Source of the DNA: Rhizobium sp. WYCCWR10014
Lineage (GTDB): Bacteria > Pseudomonadota > Alphaproteobacteria > Rhizobiales > Rhizobiaceae
Direction of reading: 5' to 3'
Length of the DNA stretch: 64,000 nucleotides
Assembly: GCF_001657485.1 (NCBI RefSeq)
Contig: NZ_LXFU01000052.1
Location: 1-64,000, forward strand
This document shows, one piece after another, positions 17,760-25,608 of the stretch; positions within the stretch are counted from its first letter, which is position 1, and each line of letters begins with the position of its first letter. The translations under genes and the position numbers were made by a program. A model generated the notes under the pieces. The model ran no database searches and was not told where the DNA came from. It was given only the letters and a program-made list of their open reading frames with translations.

Positions 17760-18434
17760 ATGTCCGACGCGCGCCTGCGTGAGGAAATCTGCCGATACGG
17801 CCGCTCGCTGTTCGAGCGTGGGCTGACGCCCGGCTCGTCGGGCAACATATCGTTGCGGCTGGAGGACGGCGGCTGGCTGGTCACGCCGACCAACGCCTCG
17901 CTGGGCTTTCTCGACCCGGCACGGATCTCCAGGCTCGATGCCGAAGGCCGGCTCCTGTCCGGCGACAAGCCGACCAAGGAAATTCCGCTGCACACGGCCC
18001 TTTACGATACGCGCGGCAGCGCCCGCGCCATCGTCCATCTTCACTCCACCCACGCGGTGGCACTGACCATGCTGCCGGAGATCGATCCGCGCGCCGCCCT
18101 GCCGCCGATGACGCCATATTATCTGATGCGCGCCGGCGAAACCGCACTGGTGCCCTATTATCGTCCGGGCGATCCTGATGTGGCCGACGCCATTCGCGGG
18201 CTGGCGGGTAAGTATTCGTCGGTGCTGCTGGCCAATCACGGACCTGTGGTCGCCGGTGACAGCCTGGAGGCGGCGGTCTTTGCGACCGAGGAACTCGAGG
18301 AAACGGCGAAGCTCTATCTGCTGTTGCGCAACCTCAATCCCCGTTTCCTCAGTCCGGCGCAGGTGGCCGATCTCGTCGAAACCTTCGGCCTCGACCTTCC
18401 GTCGCATCACGATCACGATCACGACGGCGATTGA
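17760..18434 (+). CDS. otnC: 3-oxo-tetronate 4-phosphate decarboxylase (class II aldolase family)
   Basis: 224 residues, normal for class II aldolase/adducin enzymes. G-S-S-G-N-I-S phosphate site at about residue 25, catalytic Glu in K-E-I-P-L-H at about residue 76, metal ligands in H-L-H-S-T-H at about residue 95 and in A-N-H-G-P-V at about residue 160. OtnC decarboxylates 3-oxo-tetronate 4-phosphate to dihydroxyacetone phosphate, closing the pathway. An AGGAAC box precedes the start. The C-terminal tail is an unusual His/Asp run (S-H-H-D-H-D-H-D-G-D) encoded by repeated GATCAC hexamers, possibly a metal-binding extension or a repeat expansion. Confidence 0.92.
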   Translation: MSDARLREEICRYGRSLFERGLTPGSSGNISLRLEDGGWLVTPTNASLGFLDPARISRLDAEGRLLSGDKPTKEIPLHTALYDTRGSARAIVHLHSTHAVALTMLPEIDPRAALPPMTPYYLMRAGETALVPYYRPGDPDVADAIRGLAGKYSSVLLANHGPVVAGDSLEAAVFATEELEETAKLYLLLRNLNPRFLSPAQVADLVETFGLDLPSHHDHDHDGD

Positions 18435-18605
18435 AGGCGTCACTCCGCTGGCCGTTGACCGCGGGCAAGCGCGCAACCTTCTGCCAAACCCTGCTTTCGA
18501 TACGATAGATTCTGCTTTCGATGCCGCCAATTCAGGCGAGTTGCGGGCGAAGCGATGCCTATGATTGTGACACGTCCCCAGTTCCGATCGCTCAAGGATA
18601 CGCAA

Positions 18606-19274
18606 ATGACGACGTTCCGTCCGAAATACATCACCTTCGACTGCTACGGCACGCTGACCAATTTTCAGATGGCGGAAGGGGCGCGCGACCTCTACGGCGA
18701 AGAGCTCGACGAGCGGCGCATGGCGGAGTTCATCAAGAATTTCGCCGCCTATCGGCTCGACGAGATCCTGGGTGACTGGAAACCCTATGCCGAGGTCGTG
18801 CACAATTCGCTCGAGCGGACATGCAAGCGCAACGGCGTGACCTTTCGCGATGAAGCCGCCCGGATGATCTATGAGCGGGTTCCGACCTGGGGGCCGCATT
18901 CGGATGTCCCGGCCGGTCTCGCCAAGGTCGCCAAGGAAATCCCTTTGGTCATTCTCTCCAACGCCATGAATTCGCAGATCATGTCGAACGTCGAAAAGCT
19001 GGGTGCGCCCTTCCATGCGGTCTATACCGCCGAGCAGGCGCAGTCCTACAAGCCACGCTTCAAGGGCTTTGAATATATGCTCGATATGCTGGGCTGTGGG
19101 CCGGAAGATGTGCTGCATTGCTCGTCCTCCTTCCGCTACGACCTGATGTCGGCCCACGATCTCGGCATCAAAAACAAGGTTTGGGTCAATCGCGGCCATG
19201 AGCCGGCCAACCCTTATTACGGTTATGTCGAAATTCCTGACATCTCGGGCCTGCCTGGCGTCGTCGGGCTCTGA
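18606..19274 (+). CDS. HAD superfamily hydrolase, haloacid-dehalogenase type II-like
   Basis: 222 residues from the ATG at 18606, chosen because AAGGA lies 7 bases upstream; an earlier ATG at 18555 lacks this. Nucleophile motif F-D-C-Y-G-T-L (Asp at about residue 12), motif II I-L-S-N-A-M, motif III Lys in S-Y-K-P-R at about residue 146, and a late acidic motif S-F-R-Y-D. The D-x-Y-G-T form is closer to true 2-haloacid dehalogenases than the HAD at 8738. It is followed 13 bp later by an FAD oxidase, and the pair probably forms one operon. The substrate is unknown. Confidence 0.83.
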   Translation: MTTFRPKYITFDCYGTLTNFQMAEGARDLYGEELDERRMAEFIKNFAAYRLDEILGDWKPYAEVVHNSLERTCKRNGVTFRDEAARMIYERVPTWGPHSDVPAGLAKVAKEIPLVILSNAMNSQIMSNVEKLGAPFHAVYTAEQAQSYKPRFKGFEYMLDMLGCGPEDVLHCSSSFRYDLMSAHDLGIKNKVWVNRGHEPANPYYGYVEIPDISGLPGVVGL

Positions 19275-19287
19275 CGGAGACACGCGG

Positions 19288-20562
19288 ATGCAGTTCGAAT
19301 CCTACTGGCACGACACGGCACCAGCCTTTGCCGGCGGCGCTCACGGCCCCGTCGAAGGACATTACGACGTCGCCGTCATCGGCGCCGGCTTCACCGGGCT
19401 TGCCGCAGCGCGCCAGCTCGCGAAGGCCGGCGTCAAGGTCGTGGTGCTGGAGGCCGAACGGGTCGGCTGGGGAGCGTCGGGGCGCAATGGCGGCCACCTC
19501 AACAACGGGCTCGCCCACAGTTTCCTGTCCGCCAAATCAGCACTCGGCGTGGAGCGGGCCGTTGCCCTCTACAAGGCGTTCGACGATTCCATCGACACGA
19601 TCGAGGCGATCATTGCCGAAGAGGGAATCGACTGCAATTTCCGCCGCGCCGGAAAGCTGAAGCTTGCCTCCAAGCCGCAGCATTTCGATGCCATTGCCCG
19701 CAATTTCGAGGCTGTTCACAGAGAGGTCGATCCGGACACCGCACTTCTGACGGCGAGTGACCTGGAAAGCGAGGTTGGGTCGCCCTTCCATGGCGCCATG
19801 CTCTCGAAGAAGAGCGCGATGATGCATATGGGCCGCTATGTCGCTGGGCTCGCTACGGCAGCCGCCCGCCACGGCGCCACGATCTTCGAAGGGGCGGCGG
19901 TGACCGCACACCGGCAGGGCAATGGTCGCCACAGCCTGACGACCGCACGGGGCACCGTCACCGCAGACCACGTGCTGGTCGCGACAGGCGCCTATACGCC
20001 GTCGCTCCTTAACTATTTCCGCCGCCGGATCGTTTCCGTCGGCAGCTTCCTCATCGCCACCCGTCCGCTGACCGACGCCGAAATCGCCGCTACGATGCCT
20101 GGCAACCGCACCTGCGTCACGTCGATGAACATCGGCAACTATTTCCGGCTGTCGCCCGACAAGCGGCTGATCTTCGGCGGTCGCGCCCGGTTTTCCGCCA
20201 CGTCGGATCAACGATCGGACGCAAGGAGCGGCGATATTCTGCGCGCCAGCCTTGCTGAAATCTTCCCGCAGCTTGCCGGCGTCGAAATCGACTATTGCTG
20301 GGGCGGGCTCGTCGACATGACCAAGGACCGCTATCCGCGCGCCGGCTATGTCGATGGTGTCTGGTATGCCATGGGCTATTCCGGCCACGGCGCCCAGCTC
20401 TCCACCCATCTCGGCATGATCATGGCCGACGCTATCCTCGGCAAGGTCGACCGTAATCCGATCAAGGGGCTGGAATGGCCGGCCGTTCCCGGCCATTTCG
20501 GAAAGCCGTGGTTCCTGCCGCTCGTCGGGCTCTATTACAAGACCCTCGATCGCTTCCAGTAA
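19288..20562 (+). CDS. FAD-dependent oxidoreductase, DAO family (PuuB-like gamma-glutamylputrescine/amine oxidase type)
   Basis: 424 residues from the ATG at 19288 with GGAGA upstream. It starts with Y-W-H-D-T-A-P, typical of the PuuB-related group. The FAD site G-A-G-F-T-G-L-A-A-A-R-Q-L lies at about residue 32, S-G-R-N-G-G-H at about residue 65, and the C-terminal G-Y-S-G-H-G-A-Q block at about residue 370. These enzymes oxidise primary or secondary amines to aldehydes plus ammonia and hydrogen peroxide. With the HAD upstream and the class III aminotransferase at 9.7-11 kb, it suggests polyamine or opine breakdown. Exact substrate not visible. Confidence 0.85.
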   Translation: MQFESYWHDTAPAFAGGAHGPVEGHYDVAVIGAGFTGLAAARQLAKAGVKVVVLEAERVGWGASGRNGGHLNNGLAHSFLSAKSALGVERAVALYKAFDDSIDTIEAIIAEEGIDCNFRRAGKLKLASKPQHFDAIARNFEAVHREVDPDTALLTASDLESEVGSPFHGAMLSKKSAMMHMGRYVAGLATAAARHGATIFEGAAVTAHRQGNGRHSLTTARGTVTADHVLVATGAYTPSLLNYFRRRIVSVGSFLIATRPLTDAEIAATMPGNRTCVTSMNIGNYFRLSPDKRLIFGGRARFSATSDQRSDARSGDILRASLAEIFPQLAGVEIDYCWGGLVDMTKDRYPRAGYVDGVWYAMGYSGHGAQLSTHLGMIMADAILGKVDRNPIKGLEWPAVPGHFGKPWFLPLVGLYYKTLDRFQ

Positions 20563-20606
20563 CGGGGCGGGGGCAGGATTGAGTTGAGCACCTGCGCGGG
20601 GGTCAA

Positions 20607-20912
20607 CTATCTGGCCTCGCTGACTGGATAGATCCTGAGAATCCCAAGGCGGTTATCAGTCGTGATCACTGCAATACCCGCTTCATATGCCGCGCGGACG
20701 ATTGCCTCATGCAATTGCTCGGGCTCGCTCTCTCCGGTAAGGACCTCCAAACAGATTCTCACCGCTGTGAGGAATTCCTCACCATCGTCGGTGGGCCATT
20801 CCTTCAGCAATAGTTGGGCAGCCTCGTGAGCGGTACGGATCACCTTGCGATCTTTCCCTTCGGCAAAGACAAGAATTATCGTTGGGAACTTTCTCACCAT
20901 ATCGAATCTCAT
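20607..20912 (-). CDS. DUF982-type small protein
   Basis: 101 residues from the ATG at 20912, which has AGGGG just upstream (a longer form could start at 20972). The body shows the rhizobial DUF982 pattern: a short N-terminal strand, an A-A-x-x-L-L-x-x-W-P block (about residues 33-42), then a helical A-V-R-I-C-L-E-V-L segment. Such small proteins are present in many copies in rhizobial genomes and have no established function. It lies 105 bp after the 73-residue peptide gene and may be an independent gene. Confidence 0.7.
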   Translation of the reverse strand: MRFDMVRKFPTIILVFAEGKDRKVIRTAHEAAQLLLKEWPTDDGEEFLTAVRICLEVLTGESEPEQLHEAIVRAAYEAGIAVITTDNRLGILRIYPVSEAR

Positions 20913-21017
20913 TGCCCCTGAACTCCGCGGAACGGCCAATGCCGAGTCATGGTTTGGACCGAGATTGGCCACACATGTTCGTCAACCATCTCCCGTGTCG
21001 TTTCGACAATCACGTGA

Positions 21018-21239
21018 TTATCCTCCGGCTGGTGGGGAGGAGGAGTTCGCTAGATTGGCTTTTAGCTCGCGGGCTGCCGCCTCAAGGAGTCGCTTGAATT
21101 CTTCGGAGGTCACGCCATCCGCGCGCATGACGATGGCGATCAGCGGATCACGAAGAGCTTCGGTTATCGTCAGCTCATCGTTCTTTCCGGCAGTTGCGCC
21201 AACGGAGCAACAATATTCCGAGGAAAATAGCGCGATCAT
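21018..21239 (-). CDS. 73-residue peptide with N-terminal CysCys and C-terminal GlyGly; candidate substrate of the adjacent modifying enzymes
   Basis: The start at 21239 is preferred because AAGG lies 7 bases upstream; an ATG two codons earlier sits too close to it. The product begins M-I-A-L-F-S-S-E-Y-C-C-S-V-G-A. It then has a charged helical middle with D-P-L-I-A-I-V-M-R-A-D-G-V and an E-E-F-K-R-L-L-E-A-A-A-R-E-L-K helix, and ends S-S-S-P-P-A-G-G. It begins 9 bases after the ThiF-like gene ends, so the two are co-transcribed. The end resembles the Gly-Gly tail of E1 substrates, but the sequence does not look like a beta-grasp fold. A ribosomal-peptide precursor is the alternative. No function is known. 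Confidence 0.65.
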   Translation of the reverse strand: MIALFSSEYCCSVGATAGKNDELTITEALRDPLIAIVMRADGVTSEEFKRLLEAAARELKANLANSSSPPAGG

Positions 21240-21248
21240 GGACATACC

Positions 21249-22193
21249 TTACATTCGGGGTGTTTTAAGAGAGCGCAGCTCGGGTTGATCGCCTTTGAGG
21301 TCCAATATCCATTGGCGTCCCCGGGCGACCGAGTGTCTCGAAAGGCAGTTTTGGGCGATCTGCGACACGGCAAGGCCGGCGACCAATGGGTTGTCGACGG
21401 TGGCCGGCAGGGTGCGAAAGCTGCCGTCGGTTGCGACTTGGGTGGCGCAATGGCAGACGGAACATGCGTCCTCATGCACCAAGACCAAAGGACCTGCCAT
21501 GCAATAGTTTGCAGAGCGGCCGACATGCAGATGCGGCGGCAGGCCGGCTTTCAATGCTCGGCAGGCCGACAGGAGATCTTGGGTTGGATGAGAATCGTCA
21601 CCGGCGAGGATGAAGAACGGGTTATTGGCGTAGTCTGCGATTAACCGCAGCGCCGAGGCGCCTTCCGCAAATTCGGGCAGTGCGAAGACATAGGCCGAGA
21701 AACCCGCGGCCAGATGGGTCGCCAGCCTGTCCGTCTTCAGCCAGCCGAGATTCGCCTCGCTCGCCCAAGGGAGACGGTTCAAATCCTTCTCGTCGATACG
21801 ATCCGCATCCACGAGAAGGAAATGGCGCGCGCCGAGGGTCGCAAGCTGGATGGCGATCTGTGAGCCCAAGTCGCCGCATCCGATGATGACGAAGTCGATA
21901 TCGCAAAACCGTGCGACGTCGCGTTGCCGATGGCAAAGAGGCGTCAGGATGGTGTCGTGGTGATCGATTGCAGCGGAGTCATATTCGTCCTCCGCCGGCA
22001 TATCGGAAGCCTTCAACGAGACGACGAACGCAGACCTGGTAACATGGGGGCTCTGTTCCTCGACAGAATCGGCACTATTGCCGGTGAACAGAGCCCCCCG
22101 GCCGCCCCGCCCAAGGCTGTGGGTGACGAGGTTTGGGAAGTCGACGGACGCCGTGGCGGTCGCTGACAATCGTTTGGACCGATCATTGACCAT
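21249..22193 (-). CDS. ThiF/E1-like adenylyltransferase with N-terminal extension
   Basis: 314 residues from the ATG at 22193 (GGAGG 7 bases upstream), overlapping the stop of the previous gene as TGATG, so translation is coupled. The first ~95 residues are an unrecognised extension with a Gly/Arg-rich patch (G-R-G-G-R-G). The E1 core follows: nucleotide motif I-I-G-C-G-D-L-G at about 103-110, Asp of L-V-D-A-D at about 128-130, the arginine finger in L-N-R at about 138-140, and Lys in W-L-K-T at about 152. A zinc-type C-x-x-C-x-C cluster lies at about 244-249, without a clear second pair. E1/ThiF enzymes adenylate a carboxyl terminus for thiolation, ligation or cyclisation, and the neighbouring peptide ending in Gly-Gly is an obvious candidate substrate. 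Confidence 0.85.
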   Translation of the reverse strand: MVNDRSKRLSATATASVDFPNLVTHSLGRGGRGALFTGNSADSVEEQSPHVTRSAFVVSLKASDMPAEDEYDSAAIDHHDTILTPLCHRQRDVARFCDIDFVIIGCGDLGSQIAIQLATLGARHFLLVDADRIDEKDLNRLPWASEANLGWLKTDRLATHLAAGFSAYVFALPEFAEGASALRLIADYANNPFFILAGDDSHPTQDLLSACRALKAGLPPHLHVGRSANYCMAGPLVLVHEDACSVCHCATQVATDGSFRTLPATVDNPLVAGLAVSQIAQNCLSRHSVARGRQWILDLKGDQPELRSLKTPRM

Positions 22194-23638
22194 CACATCG
22201 CCTCCATCTCGCTAGGCGCAACTCCGCGGATCGTCGCGGCGTAGTGACCGTAATCCTCGCCCATCGCATGGTCGGGGGTCTTCACAATCACGTGGAATTT
22301 GCCGTCGTACCAGAGGCTGACATTGTCGCCGCTGTCATCGATTTCTCGCCGGCCCATCCGAGGATCGATCGGTTCCTTGCCGCGCAGCAGCATCTGTCCG
22401 ATATCCCAGGCTTGGCGATCGAGAACTCGCTGGCGCTCGGCAAGATGCGCCTGCCGGTGCGCAATGGGTTCTTCGGCAAGCAACTGGCTGACGAGGAACA
22501 AGATCCGACTGCTCCAGGAGGGAATGGCGGCGATGTCTGGGAGGTCGAGGAGGACATCGCCGCCGAGACGTTCGATACCTTTCCGAGCGATGTCGATAAG
22601 CGGGACTTGCCGCGCGGCATAGGCGATTATGAATGCCGCTTTCCGGGCGCGGCGCTCAGGATCCGCCTCGGTGGATAGGCATGCCATGCGCAAGGCGCAC
22701 TCCCAGGGAATGGTGTAGGCCGTATGCAGGATGCTCTCGAGCGTCTGTAAGTCCTTCTTGTATGGGGAAACATATTGAAACTCGCCGGGCAGGGATGCCG
22801 CCGCCGAGGTCGTATAGAACCCGAGCAGGATATTCCCCGCCTCATGAAGCAGTTGGGCCGCTGTCGCGGCATGATCGCCGGCGCGCAATCTCTCTCTGGA
22901 AAGGACGATGAGCGCGCTGCCCGGCAATTCGTTCGAACTCGAAAAGGAGCACTGCGGTTCGCGCCGCACCCCAACGTAAAGCGTGTGCAGGCCGGCGATC
23001 AGACGCTGATGGCCGTACTCGTCCAAGTCCGCGATCAATGCGAAGGCCTTCTCCAGATGGTCGGCGATTCGATCCAATTCCGCATCGTCGGTGATCGGAT
23101 AGCCGGGCCGGGGATAGTCCGGCATGCATTGGCGGAGGAGGGCTTGCAGGATACGGCTTCGCGCCGGACTTTCGATGTGCACGAGGCCGATGCCGCAAGA
23201 GAGCCGGCACGCTGTCTGACGTTCGAGTTCAAGATCCGATGCGATCAGATCCGGCTGCAGATAGCGGCCGACGACCTGCACATCGGGGCGGGCTGCCTGC
23301 CATTCCAGACTGCGCGCGAGCGCACCCATCCAGGCTGCAAGTACGGATGAACGGTAAGGGTCGGCGCCAACCGGTCCGGCGACCGCTGGCGGAAGCTCCG
23401 GCAGGCGAGTGTATCCGCCATCTGCAAGTTCGGGGAAATAACCTGACAGTGCCTCTACCCCAGCCGAACAACCGGCGAGCTTCGAAGCCGCCGCAAGCGT
23501 GCGGCCATATTGGAAGCGTCGCTTCAAAAGGTTGCGTGTTGCCACGCGCTGCAGGGAGACGGAACTTGCCATCAGAGGATTGCGCTTGAGCAGGAGGCGC
23601 GCCTCATCTGCCAACTGTTGTATGCGGGCTTCGGACAT
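22193..23638 (-). CDS. HExxH-motif peptide-modification-like protein (variant HEAGN)
   Basis: 481 residues from the ATG at 23638 (GGAGG 6 bases upstream; the frame is open to 23776 but that start is poor). The middle matches the layout of the HExxH peptide beta-hydroxylase-type family: N-E-L-P-G-S-A-L-I-V-L-S at about 236-247, L-L-H-E-A-G-N at 263-269, then Y-V-S-P-Y-K-K-D and S-I-L-H-T-A-Y at about 289-308, corresponding to the family's P-W-x-x-D and x-L-H-x-x-Y blocks. The second histidine of HExxH is Asn here, so metal binding may differ or be lost. It is the first gene of the three-gene unit with the ThiF-like enzyme and the small peptide. Family call from pattern memory, not a search. 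Confidence 0.6.
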   Translation of the reverse strand: MSEARIQQLADEARLLLKRNPLMASSVSLQRVATRNLLKRRFQYGRTLAAASKLAGCSAGVEALSGYFPELADGGYTRLPELPPAVAGPVGADPYRSSVLAAWMGALARSLEWQAARPDVQVVGRYLQPDLIASDLELERQTACRLSCGIGLVHIESPARSRILQALLRQCMPDYPRPGYPITDDAELDRIADHLEKAFALIADLDEYGHQRLIAGLHTLYVGVRREPQCSFSSSNELPGSALIVLSRERLRAGDHAATAAQLLHEAGNILLGFYTTSAAASLPGEFQYVSPYKKDLQTLESILHTAYTIPWECALRMACLSTEADPERRARKAAFIIAYAARQVPLIDIARKGIERLGGDVLLDLPDIAAIPSWSSRILFLVSQLLAEEPIAHRQAHLAERQRVLDRQAWDIGQMLLRGKEPIDPRMGRREIDDSGDNVSLWYDGKFHVIVKTPDHAMGEDYGHYAATIRGVAPSEMEAM

Positions 23639-23824
23639 CGGCAGCCTCCGTGAGTTTGTCTTCGGGCGGATCAAGGTTGCATCTCGGGCAAAAATGCCGG
23701 AGTTCGGGACGGCTTCGTCCGGCATCGGAACGTTGCGCGTCGTCCGTTGAGAGGCACTATCGCCCAAGGGCGTCATTCGCCCGCCAGTACCGCGTTAAAA
23801 ATCCGTAAAAAGGGCGTAAACAAA

Positions 23825-23851
23825 GAAAAAGCCCCCTCGACAGAGGAGGCT
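23825..23851 (-). terminator. Rho-independent terminator after the subtilase gene
   Basis: Read on the minus strand, AGCCTCCTC and GAGGGGGCT pair over 9 bp (one G-U) around the loop TGTC and are followed by TTTTTCTTT. It lies 30 bp beyond the subtilase stop. It separates the regulator-PAP2-subtilase unit from the HExxH-ThiF-peptide unit, which must have its own promoter in 23640-23824 or depend on read-through. Confidence 0.8.
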
Positions 23852-23880
23852 TGGAATCTCTCGAAAAGCATCCCCGGGCT

Positions 23881-25575
23881 TCAGATGGCCAGGGCTGCCT
23901 GCACCGCTGCCCGCGCATTTGGCAGGCCCGATCCAAAGAAATAGCCCATCTCGACGGCGTCCTCGCTTTCGGCGTTCATGCAATCCGCTGTCAATTTCCT
24001 CGTTCCGGGTGCGACAATGGCGTCCAGGCGGGATGCGGTCTTCAGAATCGATTTCACTTGAGGTCCCGAGAGGCGGTCACCCAGATTGTGGCGGCTTTTG
24101 TAGGCCCGCTGTATCAGGGCACATAGCCCGCCCACCTGCGCCGCCGCGCCTGATGTGCCCCCGAAGGTGGTGTAGTATCCGCCCCCGATGCCGGGATTGG
24201 TTCCGAACGGCACGATGGCCGACCACGGATCGGAGCCATGATCATAGCCGAAAATCCCCGATAGGTCGGTCGTCAGCAGCGAGAAGTGCGAATAGCAATA
24301 TTCCCGCGTTCGAAAAGCGCTGTAGTCGTGCTGCGCGGCAAATGGAGAAAGCCGGTCGAGGCGCAACTGATGCCTGTTGAAGACTTCCCCGTCGTCGGAG
24401 GGGGAGACAACCGTCAATCCTTCACCGTAATTGCTGTAGCCCGAACGGAAACCTTCGACGGTAACGGCTCCAACTGCAATGACGCCGTTGTTGTCGGCGG
24501 CAAGACTTGCCGGATAGATCAGCTGGCTCTCGCCACTGTTTCCTGCAGCGCAGACGATCGGGATGTGCCGGCTGATGGCGAGGATGAGTTGTTTGAGGAC
24601 ATGCCATGGGCGATCCGGATTGGAGCCTTTCTGCGCAGCCTTCGGCTCCAGTTCAGGCCCACCTTGATCAGCAAGGGCAATACGCGTGAACAGATTGGCG
24701 GCATCCTGGTTTTTCCATAATTCCAGGTCGGCCTTCAGCTCGTTCTTCGGATCAACGATGCTGCGTTTCGGGTCAGGCAGACCGCGTGGCAAGACGATTA
24801 CGTCTGCTTTCTGAAGATAGGCATAGAGGAAGGCCGCAATGAACTGCCGGACATCGTCTTCGAAGGATGTTCTGATCGAGATGAGCCTTGAGAAAGGATC
24901 AACGCCGAAATAGGGGATGACATTGCGATTGCCGCTCGTCCGCAGCTCGTCGCCATTCCCATAGAAAGCTCCTTCTGGCGGAAGGCTTGGCGTGCCTTCT
25001 TCCGCAACAGCGGCGGGTTCGCCGACGATCAGCCCTGCACAACAGGTACCATGCGACGCAAACAGCGATTCCGGATTGTAGAGCCGCCGGAGAACACCCT
25101 CCGACGCGGCGTATTCGGCAACCAGATCACCGAGATAGTCTCGGTCGTCGTTCGAAAGGCCCATATTGCCGAGCGGAGCGATGTCGAGCCCGGCAAAGAA
25201 GGCATGTCTTTCCTCGCGGTCAAAGGACGTGGTCGTATCGAGAATTTCGAGCACGCGCGCGCCGTAGCGATGGGTCGTCAAATCGATTGACGCCTCCCGG
25301 TCAAGCCGCGTTGCCAGATTGGGATGATCCGGAGATACGCCGACGTCGATCAGCGCGACCCGGGCGGGTCGCAGCGGGCCGGCGGAAGCGATGGCATCCC
25401 AGACCGTGCCGGTGATGAGGGGATCGGGGAGCGCGCGTGCGGCGCTCGCATCGGGCGCTGGAGGCGCCGGCGGAGCCGATCCGTATTCCGCGTCGACTAC
25501 GCCAAGAGCAGTCAGGTGCCAGAGATAGTAGTAGTTGATCGGCGCGGGCTCAGGCATGTGTGTTTGATCCGTCAT
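23881..25575 (-). CDS. Cytoplasmic S8 (subtilisin-like) serine peptidase
   Basis: 564 residues with an intact catalytic triad: Asp77 in A-L-I-D-V-G, His175 in S-H-G-T-C-C-A-G, oxyanion Asn346 in A-A-G-N-S-G-E, and Ser475 in G-G-T-S-G-A-A-A. The usual G-T-S-M/A-A is G-T-S-G-A. There is no signal peptide or propeptide; the N-terminus instead carries an aromatic Y-Y-Y-L-W-H patch and a Pro/Ala linker, so it should act in the cytoplasm. Subtilases of this kind cleave or mature leader peptides in some peptide natural-product clusters. Placement 33 bp after the PAP2-like gene and upstream of the HExxH/ThiF genes supports a maturation or immunity role, by inference. Confidence 0.9.
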   Translation of the reverse strand: MTDQTHMPEPAPINYYYLWHLTALGVVDAEYGSAPPAPPAPDASAARALPDPLITGTVWDAIASAGPLRPARVALIDVGVSPDHPNLATRLDREASIDLTTHRYGARVLEILDTTTSFDREERHAFFAGLDIAPLGNMGLSNDDRDYLGDLVAEYAASEGVLRRLYNPESLFASHGTCCAGLIVGEPAAVAEEGTPSLPPEGAFYGNGDELRTSGNRNVIPYFGVDPFSRLISIRTSFEDDVRQFIAAFLYAYLQKADVIVLPRGLPDPKRSIVDPKNELKADLELWKNQDAANLFTRIALADQGGPELEPKAAQKGSNPDRPWHVLKQLILAISRHIPIVCAAGNSGESQLIYPASLAADNNGVIAVGAVTVEGFRSGYSNYGEGLTVVSPSDDGEVFNRHQLRLDRLSPFAAQHDYSAFRTREYCYSHFSLLTTDLSGIFGYDHGSDPWSAIVPFGTNPGIGGGYYTTFGGTSGAAAQVGGLCALIQRAYKSRHNLGDRLSGPQVKSILKTASRLDAIVAPGTRKLTADCMNAESEDAVEMGYFFGSGLPNARAAVQAALAI

Positions 25576-25608
25576 GGTTGTAACCCCGTTGAGCAGCAGC
25601 TGGAGAAT

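Noticed and set aside
17121..19283. A 720-codon minus-strand frame opposite lacI/otnC/HAD
   Set aside because: It covers three recognisable plus-strand genes with good ribosome sites and ends in low-complexity Arg-rich sequence, so it is a shadow frame.
21018..21239. Calling the small peptide a ubiquitin/ThiS-like protein outright
   Set aside because: Only the Gly-Gly end and E1 neighbour support this. The sequence lacks the beta-grasp pattern, so it is listed as unknown with that possibility open.
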